Positions 1-8,675 of a stretch of DNA of 64,000 bases are shown piece by piece (the stretch's first letter is position 1; each line of letters starts with the position of its first letter). Both the position numbers and the translations under genes were made by a program. The DNA is from Palsa-504 sp963744575 (GTDB lineage: Bacteria; Actinomycetota; Actinomycetes; Streptosporangiales; Streptosporangiaceae), in NCBI GenBank assembly GCA_963744575.1, contig CAVUUF010000001.1, forward strand, positions 248,001-312,000. Direction: 5' to 3'. Below the pieces are notes generated by a model. The model was not told the DNA's origin. It ran no database searches and saw only the letters and a list, made by a program, of their open reading frames with translations.

Positions 1-2
1 AC

Positions 3-656
3 GGCCACCCGGCCCTTTTCAGCACGTTCCGGGAGAGCTCCTACCTGGGACCGGCCGGCGTCGCGGTCCCGTTCTCGCAGTCCCCGGCGACCGTTGCACC
101 AAGTCAGACCGTATGGCTCATGGGCACGGATCTCGGTGCCAGCGGCGTCTCCAGCCGCGTGTACCTCCTGCCGCCGACGGGGGACGCCGAGGTGGACGTG
201 ACGACGTGGGCGGTCGCCGCCGGCTCGAGCGCGGCCAAGTTCGTGCTGACGCTTCCGGCCGCCGTCGGGCCGGCACCGGCCGGCGCCCCTGGCCCGGGTG
301 TCTACCAGCTCCGTGTCGGCAGCGGCGCGCCCGGCTCGCCCGGCGCCACGCGGAGCGGCTCGATCCCGGTCAGCGTCGCCGCGTACGTAAGCCCCGCGGG
401 AGGCCCGGTGCTCGCGGGATCGGCTCCGTTCACGGTCAGCGGGATGGGCTTCGTGCCGGGCATGACCGAAGTGTTGGTGGGCACCTCCAAACTCACGGAG
501 ACCGCAGTGGCCCCGCGGCCAGGTCAGGTCAGCATCGCACCATCCGGTACCTCGTTCTCCTTCACGCCCCCGGCGGGCCCGGCGGGGACTGTCCTGCCGG
601 TACGGGTCCGGGTGAACGGAATCGAGTCGGACCCGGCGCTATGGGTGACGCTGTGA
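3..656 (+). CDS. DUF4255 (Pvc16/Afp16-like) eCIS protein, C-terminal part
   Basis: The reading frame is open from the left edge, so the start and the N-terminal DUF4255 domain lie outside the window. What is visible is about 217 residues of beta-rich, Gly/Pro/Ser/Thr-rich sequence that reads as two Ig/IPT-like modules. The family call rests mainly on position: in eCIS clusters the DUF4255 protein (a sheath-terminator/cap relative) sits directly before the AAA+ ATPase, and many actinobacterial members carry C-terminal Ig-like extensions. The stop codon overlaps the GTG start of the ATPase by 4 bp, so the two are translationally coupled. It could instead be a free-standing Ig-like structural protein. 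Confidence 0.6.
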   Translation, partial: GHPALFSTFRESSYLGPAGVAVPFSQSPATVAPSQTVWLMGTDLGASGVSSRVYLLPPTGDAEVDVTTWAVAAGSSAAKFVLTLPAAVGPAPAGAPGPGVYQLRVGSGAPGSPGATRSGSIPVSVAAYVSPAGGPVLAGSAPFTVSGMGFVPGMTEVLVGTSKLTETAVAPRPGQVSIAPSGTSFSFTPPAGPAGTVLPVRVRVNGIESDPALWVTL

Positions 657-2905
657 ACGCGGCTCCGGCGTGGCTGGACAGGCAAACCCTGGTAGGCGCG
701 CCAGCCTTCGGTATGACCGGCGCCCGAGACGGTCCTGGCAGCGCAGGCCAGCCGGGTGAGCTCGGTGGCGGCCCGGGCATGGTGCCCGGCCTCGCGGGCG
801 AGGCGGGCGGGCCGACCGACGACGCGGCCGAGCCGCGGTGGTTCGCCGAGGTCCGCCTGCGGGCCTGCCGCCGAGTGCTCTGGCTGCGGCACCTGTGGTC
901 GGCGCACCATTACCAAGACGAGCGGTTCCTGGCGATCAGCCACAGCGAAGTCGACCGGGCGCTCGCGTCGCGGACCGAGATGGCAGGTGCGGAGCTGGCC
1001 TTCTACCGGTCGGACGAGCGTGCCGCCGCGGTGGCCGAGCAGATCGCCGCGCTGGCCCGCCGGCCGGAGGACGCCCGCCTCGAGCATCTCGTGGCGATCC
1101 TCGGCCTCTCGCCCGCCGACACCGCGCTCTTCACGCTGACGCTGGCAGCAGCCGCGGACCCGGCTATCGCCCGGACGTTCGGGTATCTGCTCGACGTCAC
1201 CGAGGCCGCCGATCCAACGCCGTCGCTCGCGGCGACGGTATTCGAGCTACCCGATGCGCCCGCTCCAGGCCCGGACTCCGCGCTCGTGCGATGGCTGCTT
1301 GCGGAGCCGGTCGCGACCGGGCGCGACGCCTTCGCATGGTCGACCGGCTGGCGGGCGGACCCCCTGCTGCTTCCGGCGCTCACGGGGCGCTGCCCGGCGA
1401 GCGGGTCAGACCACGCAGCCGGACGGGCCATACATGCGGCGGCCGACTGGTCGGGTGGCACGAGCGGCCGCATCGCCGAGCCGCCGGCTGGCCCGGTACT
1501 GCATCCCGACGCACTCGAAGACATCGTCGGCTTCGTGCAGGGGCTCGGCGCAGGCGACGAGCCCGGGCTGCCCATCGAGATCGAGCTCGCCGGCGCGCCC
1601 GGGTCGGGACGCACCGCACTCGCCGCGCAGGCAGCAGCGTGGCTGGGAGTCAGGCTGGTCGCCGTAGATGCGGCCGCGCTCGCGAACCGCGCGGACCCGC
1701 GTGCCGCCGCGACCCGCGAGGCCCGGCGCGCGCGTCTGGACGGCTCAGTACTCGAGTGGGAGCACGCCGAGGCCCTGACGGCGAAGCTGCGGGAAGCTGT
1801 TCCGCCGACACCGCTGACGTTCCTGTCGGTGGAACGGCCGGCCGCCCGCACCGGTGACACCACCGCGTATGGCTCGATCCGGCGCTCGATCCGCTGCGGG
1901 CCGATCGGCCGCCGCGAGCGGCTTCAGCTGTGGTCGTCTCTCGCGAGCACGCCGGCTCCCGTGGCGGTCGCCGAGTGGCCGCTCCGGCCCGGCGAGATCG
2001 CCGTCGCCGCCCGCGTCGCGCGGGCCGGCGACCACGAGGTCGGCGAGGTATGCCGGCGGCTCATGATGGCCGGCACGCCGGAGCTGCTGAGCCCGCTGCC
2101 GCTGCCGTTCGGGTGGGCCGATCTCGTGCTCTCCCCCGTCACCGCCGCTCACCTGCGCGAGCTGGAGGCACAGGCCCGCGATCGCGGCCAGGTGCTTGAC
2201 GACTGGCGTTTTTCCCGGCTCACCCCGCTCGGCCGCGGCACGACTGCCCTGTTCGCGGGCCCGAGCGGCACGGGCAAGACGATGGCCGCACAGGTCCTAG
2301 CCCGCTCCCTCGGGCTGGACCTGTACCGAGTCGACCTCGCCGGGGTCGTGAGCAAGTACATCGGGGAGACCGAAAAGCACCTGCGTGAGGTGTTCGAGGC
2401 GTGCCAGCGGGCACCGGTGCTGCTCCTGTTTGATGAGGCGGACGCACTGTTCGGCAAGCGGACCCAGGTGAGCGACGCACACGACAGGTACGCGAACATC
2501 GAGATCGACTACGTGCTCCAGCAGATGGAGCAGTTCGACGGCCTGGCCATCCTCGCCACCAACCGCAAGGGGGACCTCGACACCGCGTTTGTGCGGCGGG
2601 TTCGCTTCATCATCGACTTCGCTCCCCCGAGCGCGAGCGAACGCGAGCGATTGTGGCGGCTTGCCCTCGAGGGCGCGGCCGACGTCGAGGGCAAGCCTCT
2701 CGTAGCCGAGCTTGACTGGAAAGGCCTCGCGCATCAGCTGGACCTGACCGGAGCAGACATCAAGTCGGCGGCCCTGGCGGCGGCGTTCCTCGCCCGCAGC
2801 GAAGGCGGGCCGATCTCGCAGCGTCACGTGTTCGCGGCCGCCAGACGCGAGCTGGAAAAACGCGGCGTCGTCGTCCGCCCGGGCCAGATAGAGCCGCCCG
2901 CATGA
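653..2905 (+). CDS. eCIS AAA+ ATPase (Pvc15/Afp15-like)
   Basis: A 750-residue ATPase expected to help assemble or recycle the contractile particle in the cytoplasm. The C-terminal AAA+ domain is complete: Walker A GPSGTGKT near residue 535, Walker B LLLFDEADALFGKR near residue 590, then a sensor-1-like ILATN segment and arginine-rich motifs. An earlier Walker-A-like GAPGSGRT near residue 313 suggests a second, degenerate AAA module, the usual plan for this family. I chose GTG at 653 because it overlaps the upstream stop in a GTGA junction. An ATG at 641 is also in frame. Anything further upstream would lie entirely inside the preceding gene. The last codons overlap the next gene by 4 bp (ATGA). 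Confidence 0.9.
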   Translation: MNAAPAWLDRQTLVGAPAFGMTGARDGPGSAGQPGELGGGPGMVPGLAGEAGGPTDDAAEPRWFAEVRLRACRRVLWLRHLWSAHHYQDERFLAISHSEVDRALASRTEMAGAELAFYRSDERAAAVAEQIAALARRPEDARLEHLVAILGLSPADTALFTLTLAAAADPAIARTFGYLLDVTEAADPTPSLAATVFELPDAPAPGPDSALVRWLLAEPVATGRDAFAWSTGWRADPLLLPALTGRCPASGSDHAAGRAIHAAADWSGGTSGRIAEPPAGPVLHPDALEDIVGFVQGLGAGDEPGLPIEIELAGAPGSGRTALAAQAAAWLGVRLVAVDAAALANRADPRAAATREARRARLDGSVLEWEHAEALTAKLREAVPPTPLTFLSVERPAARTGDTTAYGSIRRSIRCGPIGRRERLQLWSSLASTPAPVAVAEWPLRPGEIAVAARVARAGDHEVGEVCRRLMMAGTPELLSPLPLPFGWADLVLSPVTAAHLRELEAQARDRGQVLDDWRFSRLTPLGRGTTALFAGPSGTGKTMAAQVLARSLGLDLYRVDLAGVVSKYIGETEKHLREVFEACQRAPVLLLFDEADALFGKRTQVSDAHDRYANIEIDYVLQQMEQFDGLAILATNRKGDLDTAFVRRVRFIIDFAPPSASERERLWRLALEGAADVEGKPLVAELDWKGLAHQLDLTGADIKSAALAAAFLARSEGGPISQRHVFAAARRELEKRGVVVRPGQIEPPA

Positions 2906-3189
2906 GGCGCCCGGCCGGTGATCTCCACGTCGACCGGCTGGCCCTCCGCGTGGCCGGCCTCGACGAGGACGCGGCGCGCGCACTGGCCCGGCTGGTGGCC
3001 GAAGGCCTCGCGCCAGGCCTGCTCCGGCCCGCCGGGATCGCCGGCCTCGACTCGCTGCGGGTCGAGGTCCAGGCTGACGCCGAGCGTGACAAGCCGGACC
3101 TGCTGGCGCAGAGCATCATCGGCGCGATCGGGCGGGTGCTTGCGCGCGACAGCGTCGCGAGCGGTCCGGACGGGGAGGCGGTTCCATGA
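2902..3189 (+). CDS. Small eCIS-associated protein of unknown role
   Basis: A 95-residue, Ala/Leu/Arg-rich, mostly helical protein placed between the AAA+ ATPase and the CIS-tube adaptor and coupled to both by ATGA overlaps. Short proteins with a similar opening (a hydrophobic strand followed by an amphipathic helix) sit in the same place in other phage-tail-like clusters, but I know of no assigned function. Membership in the operon is secure. A role in baseplate assembly is inferred from position only. Confidence 0.75.
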   Translation: MRRPAGDLHVDRLALRVAGLDEDAARALARLVAEGLAPGLLRPAGIAGLDSLRVEVQADAERDKPDLLAQSIIGAIGRVLARDSVASGPDGEAVP

Positions 3190-3905
3190 GCGGCTTCGTG
3201 CTGAAGGGTGCGCTCGTCGAGTTCATGCCGACGTTCCTCCCCATCCCGCTGCCGAACGTGACCGTCTTCCAGTACAACCCCGAGACGATGACCCACGAGT
3301 GGACCCAGCCTGAGCCCGTCACCAGCGCGGGGACCGAGATGTGCAACCCGCTTGCGGTGAAGGGCATGCCTGGGGAGACGTTCTCTTTCACGATCGCCAT
3401 GGACGCGAACGATGAGATCGCGGACGGGAGCGCGCCGACGGCAGCGCTCGCGGAGGCGACCGGGATCTACAGCAGGCTCGCCGCGCTCGAGATGCTGCTC
3501 TACCCGACGGGCCCATCGAACACGGGGCTGATCGGCGCGGTGTCGACAGCGATCGCTTCCGCCTTCAGCGGCGCCAGCTCCGGCCCGACCCGGACGATCC
3601 CGCAGTCTGTCATGCCCGTCACGCTCTTCATCTGGGGGCCGGGACGGATCGTGCCCGTCCGCGTAACCTCGCTCACGATTACCGAGAAGCTGTACGACGC
3701 GGCGCTCAACCCGACCCACGCCGAGGCGCAGCTCACACTCCGGGTGCTCACCCCCGCGGAGCTTGTCGCCGCCAAGGCCGACAACGACGTCCTCGCCAAC
3801 TTCGCCACGATCGCCTACGCCTATACGCTCACGCTCCGGCAAGCGCTCGCGGTCGCCAACCTCGCGAACGCGGCCGAGTCTGTCATCGGGATGATCCCGC
3901 ACTGA
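3186..3905 (+). CDS. CIS tube/hub adaptor protein (Pvc7-like, CIS_tube N-terminal family)
   Basis: A 239-residue protein. The N-terminal stretch around residues 25-40 has the VTVFQYNPETMTHEW signature of contractile-injection-system tube-associated proteins, which join the inner tube to the spike hub. These proteins often end in a LysM domain. Here the LysM-like part appears to be a separate small gene just downstream at 3919. The middle of the protein is Ala/Ser rich; the C-terminal part returns to regular strands and ends in an Ala/Asn-rich helix. The start overlaps the stop of the upstream gene by 4 bp. Confidence 0.85.
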   Translation: MSGFVLKGALVEFMPTFLPIPLPNVTVFQYNPETMTHEWTQPEPVTSAGTEMCNPLAVKGMPGETFSFTIAMDANDEIADGSAPTAALAEATGIYSRLAALEMLLYPTGPSNTGLIGAVSTAIASAFSGASSGPTRTIPQSVMPVTLFIWGPGRIVPVRVTSLTITEKLYDAALNPTHAEAQLTLRVLTPAELVAAKADNDVLANFATIAYAYTLTLRQALAVANLANAAESVIGMIPH

Positions 3906-3918
3906 GAGGGGAACGGCC

Positions 3919-4197
3919 ATGTTCACGCCCGACAGCCGCTACGCCGGCCAGCCCACGTACCCTGTCGCCCGGCCGGACGGCCGCCAGTTCACCGCCGTGG
4001 TGCCCCCGATGCCGAATCAGGTTCCGCTCGCCGGCTACCACCAGCAGGCAGGCCAGGGACGCCTCGACCTCATCGCGGTGCAGTACCTGAACTCCCCGAC
4101 CGGGTTCTGGCGGCTCTGCGACGCGAATAACTCCATGGTCGCCGGCGCGCTCGCCGCCCGCACGCTGATCGGCATCCCGGCGGGCGGTCCGACATGA
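3919..4197 (+). CDS. LysM/tail-protein-X-like baseplate protein
   Basis: A 92-residue protein. The segment GRLDLIAVQYLNSPTGFWRL, followed by a pro-Leu-Ile-Gly-Ile-Pro end, matches the short LysM/tail protein X pattern (bind the fold, set the residence, end in a hydrophobic IP motif) found in phage and CIS baseplates. In Pvc7-type proteins this module is fused to the CIS-tube domain; here it stands alone, 13 bp after that gene, with a GAGAGGGG-type ribosome-binding site in the gap. Its stop overlaps the start of the GPD-like hub gene by 4 bp. Confidence 0.75.
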   Translation: MFTPDSRYAGQPTYPVARPDGRQFTAVVPPMPNQVPLAGYHQQAGQGRLDLIAVQYLNSPTGFWRLCDANNSMVAGALAARTLIGIPAGGPT

Positions 4198-5357
4198 GCG
4201 TCAAAATCCAGCTGTGCGTGGACGGCTCCCCCGTGCCCGAGTCGTTCTACGACGCGATCAGCCAATTGGAGATCGAGGAGAGTTCCGACCAGCCAGGGGC
4301 GTTGCTGGTGCGGCTGCCCGCGAACCGAACCTCCGCCGGCGACCTGCAGTTCGTCGGCGACGGCACCTTCGAGCCGATGGCGAACGTCACCCTCACCATC
4401 ACCCCGGCCGCTCGGGGTTCGCGGGCCCAGTGCATCTTCGACGGGTATGTCTTGTCCTGGCGGCTGCACCTGGACCGGGCGTCGACCTCGTCGACAATCG
4501 ACATCTGGGCTCAGGACGCCTCGTGGCTCATGAACCTCGACGACCACGTCGTGGAATGGTCCGGGCAGAGCGATGGGCAGGTCGCCAACGCGATCTTCAG
4601 CAGCTACGGCTTCACGCCCGCCACGGCAAACACCGATAACGACTCGCCCAGCCACACACCGGACGGGCACACGCTGTTCCAGCGCGCGACGGACCTGCAG
4701 TTCCTGCGCGGCCTGGCCCGGCGCGGCGGGAAGCTGTGCCGGGTCGCCTGCACAGACACCCCCGGCGCGCGAACCGGGTACTTCGTGACCCCTGCCGTCG
4801 ACGGCCAGCCCGCGACGACGATCTCCCTCCTGGACCCGGACAGCTGGACGGTCGAGACGCTCGACTTCGACTGGGACGTCACGCGCCCGACCGAGGCGGA
4901 CGCGAGCCAGGTCGACCTCACCCAGTCCTCGGACACCGGCACCGACGTGACCACCGACACAAGCGGCCTTGCCCCACTCGACGATCGGGACTACGCCACC
5001 TACCTCGGCCAGTCCTCCACGCTCCTCTTGACCGCCGCCGCCGACGTGCAGGAACTCGACCAGCGCACCGCGGCTGTGCTCACCGAGTCCGGGTTCTTCG
5101 CACGCTGCAGCGGGGAAGCGGACGCAGACCGGATCGGCACGATCCTGCGCGTCGGGGACGTGGTGACCATCGAGGGCGCTGGCAACCTCCAATCGGGGAA
5201 CTGGCTGGTATGGAACGTCCGGCACCGCTTCTCGCTCCAGTCGTGGACGATGCGCTTCACTCTGGTCCGTAACGCGATGGGGCCACCAGGGGCGGGCGGC
5301 ACGCTCACCTCAATATCCGGCACGCTGGCCGGGGCGGCCGGGGCGGTCTCGCTGTGA
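4194..5357 (+). CDS. Phage late control D-like spike hub (N-terminal half of a split VgrG/Pvc8)
   Basis: A 387-residue protein resembling GPD/gp27-type hubs, which form the trimeric platform at the tip of the inner tube. It opens with the typical beta strand and acidic turn (ISQLEIEESSDQPGALLVRLP) and contains the FQRATDLQFLRGLARRGGK segment typical of GPD domains. A C-terminal region is consistent with a second hub barrel. The OB-fold and needle part of VgrG is absent and is encoded by the next gene, so the VgrG function is split over two ORFs joined by a 4-bp GTGA overlap, as in many actinobacterial eCIS. Confidence 0.85.
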   Translation: MSVKIQLCVDGSPVPESFYDAISQLEIEESSDQPGALLVRLPANRTSAGDLQFVGDGTFEPMANVTLTITPAARGSRAQCIFDGYVLSWRLHLDRASTSSTIDIWAQDASWLMNLDDHVVEWSGQSDGQVANAIFSSYGFTPATANTDNDSPSHTPDGHTLFQRATDLQFLRGLARRGGKLCRVACTDTPGARTGYFVTPAVDGQPATTISLLDPDSWTVETLDFDWDVTRPTEADASQVDLTQSSDTGTDVTTDTSGLAPLDDRDYATYLGQSSTLLLTAAADVQELDQRTAAVLTESGFFARCSGEADADRIGTILRVGDVVTIEGAGNLQSGNWLVWNVRHRFSLQSWTMRFTLVRNAMGPPGAGGTLTSISGTLAGAAGAVSL

Positions 5358-5875
5358 GCGCGGCTGACGACCGCGCGCTTGAGGACCTGCTCGAGCGGCT
5401 GCGCACCCGCTTCTACGGGAAGTACCGCGGCATCGTCACGCAGGTCGACGCGGCCACCATGCGGATCAAGGCGAAGGTGCCGTCCGTGCTGGGCGAGACC
5501 GACACGGGCTGGTGCATGGCCTGCGTCCCCTACGCCGGGCCGGCAGTCGGCATCGCATTTCTACCCGAGACCGGCAGCGGGGTGTGGATCGAGTTCGAAG
5601 GCGGGGACGTGTCCTACCCGATCTGGGTCGGCGGGTACTGGCGCGAGGGCGAGTTCCCGGCGGACGCGGCGGACCACGTGAAGGTGATCGTCACGGCGGC
5701 CCCGCACAAGATTCTGTTCGATGACGACCAGGGCTCGATCACGGTCTCTGACCCCAACGGCAACACCGTCACCCTCGACAGCTCGGGCATCACGCTCGCC
5801 AACGGCGAGTCGATCTCGGTCGTGGTCAGCAGCTCGAGCGTGTCGGTCAACGACGGCGCGCTGGAGGTGCAGTGA
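5354..5875 (+). CDS. Baseplate spike protein gpV/gp5 OB-fold (C-terminal half of split VgrG/Pvc8)
   Basis: A 173-residue protein. The N-terminal 95 residues have the gpV/gp5 OB-fold pattern: KYRGIVTQVDAATMRIKAKVPSVLG, then CMACVPYAGPAVGIAFLPETGSGVWIEFEGGD. The YPIWVGGYWREGEFP segment is characteristic of phage baseplate assembly V proteins. The C-terminal tail has short repeats of the form D-x-x-G-x-I-T (ITVSDPNGNTVTLDSSGITL), as expected for the triple-stranded beta-helix needle. The start is GTG, overlapping the hub stop. The PAAR-like tip that should sharpen this needle is likely the DUF4280 domain encoded at 21277-21654. Confidence 0.9.
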   Translation: MSAADDRALEDLLERLRTRFYGKYRGIVTQVDAATMRIKAKVPSVLGETDTGWCMACVPYAGPAVGIAFLPETGSGVWIEFEGGDVSYPIWVGGYWREGEFPADAADHVKVIVTAAPHKILFDDDQGSITVSDPNGNTVTLDSSGITLANGESISVVVSSSSVSVNDGALEVQ

Positions 5876-6267
5876 TGACCATTGTCCGGCAGGATCTCGC
5901 GTACCCCTTCCGTATCGACCCGGCGTCGCAGCAGACTGCGCAGACCGGCTACCCCGCCCACGTCGACCAGATGGTCCGCCAGCTGCTGCTCACCACCCCG
6001 GGCGAGCGCGTCAACCTCCCGCAGTTCGGCTGCGGGCTGAGATCGCTCGTATTCGCGCCGAACGCTGACGCCGTGGTAGCGACCGTGAAGCTGCGAGTCA
6101 TTCAAGGCCTGAACCAGTGGCTGGCCAGCGTCGTGAACGTGGTCAACGTCGTCACGGCAAGTGGACCCGGCGGAACGGTCACCGAGCCGGGCACGCTCGA
6201 GGTGACCGTCACCTACACCCTCGTCGAGACCCAGACGAACCAGGCCGTTACGGTGACGGTCGCATGA
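5875..6267 (+). CDS. gp25/GPW-family baseplate wedge protein (Pvc9-like)
   Basis: A 130-residue protein. It has the hallmark start MTIVRQDLAYPFRIDP, then LLTTPGERVNLPQFGCGLRSLVF, which contains the lysozyme-like GERxxxPxFG core of gp25 proteins. In contractile machines gp25 nucleates sheath polymerisation on the baseplate. I chose ATG at 5875 because a GGAGG box at 5863-5867 lies 7 bases upstream. A GTG one codon earlier (5872) overlaps the previous stop and is also possible. Confidence 0.92.
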   Translation: MTIVRQDLAYPFRIDPASQQTAQTGYPAHVDQMVRQLLLTTPGERVNLPQFGCGLRSLVFAPNADAVVATVKLRVIQGLNQWLASVVNVVNVVTASGPGGTVTEPGTLEVTVTYTLVETQTNQAVTVTVA

Positions 6268-8675
6268 GCCCGGATCCTCCCGTCCGCGATAGGCGCCAGC
6301 TGCTGCTCAGTCCCGGCGCTGTCCTGAACGGTATCAACTATGTCGACGTCGCAGCCAGCCAGACCCAGCTCTACGTGCACTTCCTGAACACGGTAGCCAT
6401 CCAGGGCAGCCCGTCGGGCAGCCCCCCCGTCACCATCAGCGGTGGCGAGGTCAGCACGACGATCACGGTCGACGAGGACTCGATCTCCTGGAGCGCGGAC
6501 AGCGAAGGACGGCCCGTCATGGCGGTCACCGTAGCCGCACCCGGGGATTTCGCGACCTACCGGCTCACCATCTTCAGCGGCAGCCTCGACCCCTTCTTTG
6601 CCTCGGTCCCGTTCACCTTCAAGGCGAACTGCCCCGCGACGCTGGACTGCGCGACGCCCCTGCCGGGCTGCCCGCAGGAGGCGGCCGAGCCGATCCCGAT
6701 CGACTACCTCGCCAAGGACTTCGCCAGCTTCAGGCAGGCACTGTCGGAGTTCTCCGCGCTGCGGTACCCCGGCTGGGTGGAGCGATCGGAGGCCGATCTC
6801 GGCGTGGTGCTCATGGAGGTGCTCGCGGCGATGGCCGACGAGCTGAGCTACTACCAGGACCGCGTCTCGGCCGAGGCGACGATCCAGACCGCGACCCAGC
6901 GGGTGTCGGCCGTACGCCACGCCAGGCTCGCCGACTATGAACCGGCCCCGGCGACCGTGGCGACGACCGTCCTGCAGCTGGACATATTGAGTCCCTTGTC
7001 GGGGCCGCCCGCAACGGGGTGGAAGATCACTACGCCACTGCTCTTCCACGCTCTTGGGCCGGACGGTTCACTGGTCAACTTCGAGATCGAAGACCCGGCC
7101 GTGGGCCTGGCGGGCCCCAGCGGTAACACGTCACCCGCTTGGGCGACGGTCGACACACGCTGGAACCGGGGCAGCCTCAAACCCTACTACTGGGACGACA
7201 GCCAGCGCTGCCTGGTCGCGGGTTCGAACGCCTTCTGTGTCGTTGGCCAGGGGCTCGGGCTCTACCCTGGCCAGCAGTTGCTGCTTGACTCACCCGCGGC
7301 CGACAGCGCCGATCCTGACGTGCGGGAACTCGTCACCATCTCGAGCGCGGAACAGACATCCGATCCGCTGCTCGGCGTCCCGCTAACCCGGGTGCTGCTT
7401 GCGGCTCCGACGACCGACGACCATGACCTGTACAACACCGTTATCGCCGGGAACATCGTCCCGGCCGTCCAGGGCCTGCGCCACGGCGAAACCTTCGTGA
7501 TCCCTGATCCGACGATGCCGCCGCCCGGTCCAGTAGTCGTGCGCGCCGGGGCGAACTGGACGCCGGAGAAACCGCTGCCAGACTACCGCTACTGCCTCGC
7601 CTTCGGCCCGCTGGCCTGGCTAGCCACCTCAGGGCTGGACGAAGATACCCCAGTTCCGGCACGCCCCGAGATCGCGCTGACCGTCAACGGCAAGCCCTGG
7701 AGGTTCGAGCGCTGGCTGCTCGGCGCATCTGCCGCCAACGAGGTCTTCACGCTCACGCCCGAGCAGTATTCGCCCGTCCTGACCAGCAGCCGCACGACCT
7801 GGTTCGACTACGACAGCGACGGCGGCACCACGATCCGCTTCGGCGACGGGACCTTCGGCGTGCCTCCGCCGCAGGGCACGGCGTTCACGGTGCTCTACCG
7901 GGTAGGCAACGGCTCGGCCGGCAATGTTCCCGCGGGCACGATCACGAGCATCGCGCCGGGGCAGGCACAAGGACAGAACGTCACGGCCTGCACCAACCCG
8001 TTCCCTGCGACCGGCGGCACCGACGCCGAGACCATCGCGCAGGTGCGCAACCGCGCTCCCCGGCAGTTCCGCGCGGAGGCGCTTCGTGTGGTGCAGGCCG
8101 CGGACTACGTGGCAGCGGCCCAGTCCCTGCCGTGGGTGCAGCAGGCCGGAACCAGGTTCCGCTGGACCGGGAGCTGGCTTACCGTCCTCACCACCGCCGA
8201 TCCGGCTGGCCGCGAGGAGCCAACGACCGACCAGCTCAGGTCGCTCACCGGACTGCTTGACCAGCGGCGGCTGGCCGGCTACGAGAGCTACGTCCTTCCC
8301 CCGCGGTACGCGTCGATCGACCTGCAGATCACGATCTGCGGGCAGCCCGACTCCTTCGGGAGCGATGTGGAGACCGCCGTGCTCACGAAGCTGCAGCCGG
8401 GACCTCTCCCCGGCGGCGCCGTGGGGTTCTTCGATCATTCGCAGTGGAGATTCGGTCAGGCCCTCGAGTCGAGCGCCCTGCTCGCCGCGATCCAGTCATG
8501 CCCCGGCGTCGTCGGCGTGTACCAGATCCAATACCGCGAGCGCGGCGTCCAGCCGGACTGGGTACCGCTGCCGGAGACACTGACGTTCGCCTCCGACGAG
8601 ATCCTGCGCGTCGACAATGACCCGAGCCGGCCGGAGGCCGGATCGCTGCGGGTGACGGTGGAGGGATCGAAATGA
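6264..8675 (+). CDS. Baseplate J-like protein (Pvc11-like)
   Basis: An 803-residue wedge protein. I set the start at ATG 6264, overlapping the gp25 stop, and reject upstream in-frame starts inside gp25. Residues around 145-230 contain DYLAKDFASFRQALSEFSALRYPGW followed by EADLGVVLMEVLAAMADELSYYQDRVSAEATIQTAT, the signature of large J-like proteins of eCIS and phage-like tails. A GDGTFG-type beta motif and VRNRAPRQFRAEALRVVQAADYV near residues 525-610 mark the baseplate J core. Together with the next protein it should form the wedge that links the hub to the fibres. Confidence 0.88.
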   Translation: MSPDPPVRDRRQLLLSPGAVLNGINYVDVAASQTQLYVHFLNTVAIQGSPSGSPPVTISGGEVSTTITVDEDSISWSADSEGRPVMAVTVAAPGDFATYRLTIFSGSLDPFFASVPFTFKANCPATLDCATPLPGCPQEAAEPIPIDYLAKDFASFRQALSEFSALRYPGWVERSEADLGVVLMEVLAAMADELSYYQDRVSAEATIQTATQRVSAVRHARLADYEPAPATVATTVLQLDILSPLSGPPATGWKITTPLLFHALGPDGSLVNFEIEDPAVGLAGPSGNTSPAWATVDTRWNRGSLKPYYWDDSQRCLVAGSNAFCVVGQGLGLYPGQQLLLDSPAADSADPDVRELVTISSAEQTSDPLLGVPLTRVLLAAPTTDDHDLYNTVIAGNIVPAVQGLRHGETFVIPDPTMPPPGPVVVRAGANWTPEKPLPDYRYCLAFGPLAWLATSGLDEDTPVPARPEIALTVNGKPWRFERWLLGASAANEVFTLTPEQYSPVLTSSRTTWFDYDSDGGTTIRFGDGTFGVPPPQGTAFTVLYRVGNGSAGNVPAGTITSIAPGQAQGQNVTACTNPFPATGGTDAETIAQVRNRAPRQFRAEALRVVQAADYVAAAQSLPWVQQAGTRFRWTGSWLTVLTTADPAGREEPTTDQLRSLTGLLDQRRLAGYESYVLPPRYASIDLQITICGQPDSFGSDVETAVLTKLQPGPLPGGAVGFFDHSQWRFGQALESSALLAAIQSCPGVVGVYQIQYRERGVQPDWVPLPETLTFASDEILRVDNDPSRPEAGSLRVTVEGSK

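Noticed and set aside
113..652. Upstream in-frame extension of the AAA+ ATPase across the DUF4255-type gene
   Set aside because: Composition is Arg/Gly-rich nonsense, and the other frame carries the real Ig-like protein. The GTG at 653 has the expected 4-bp overlap.
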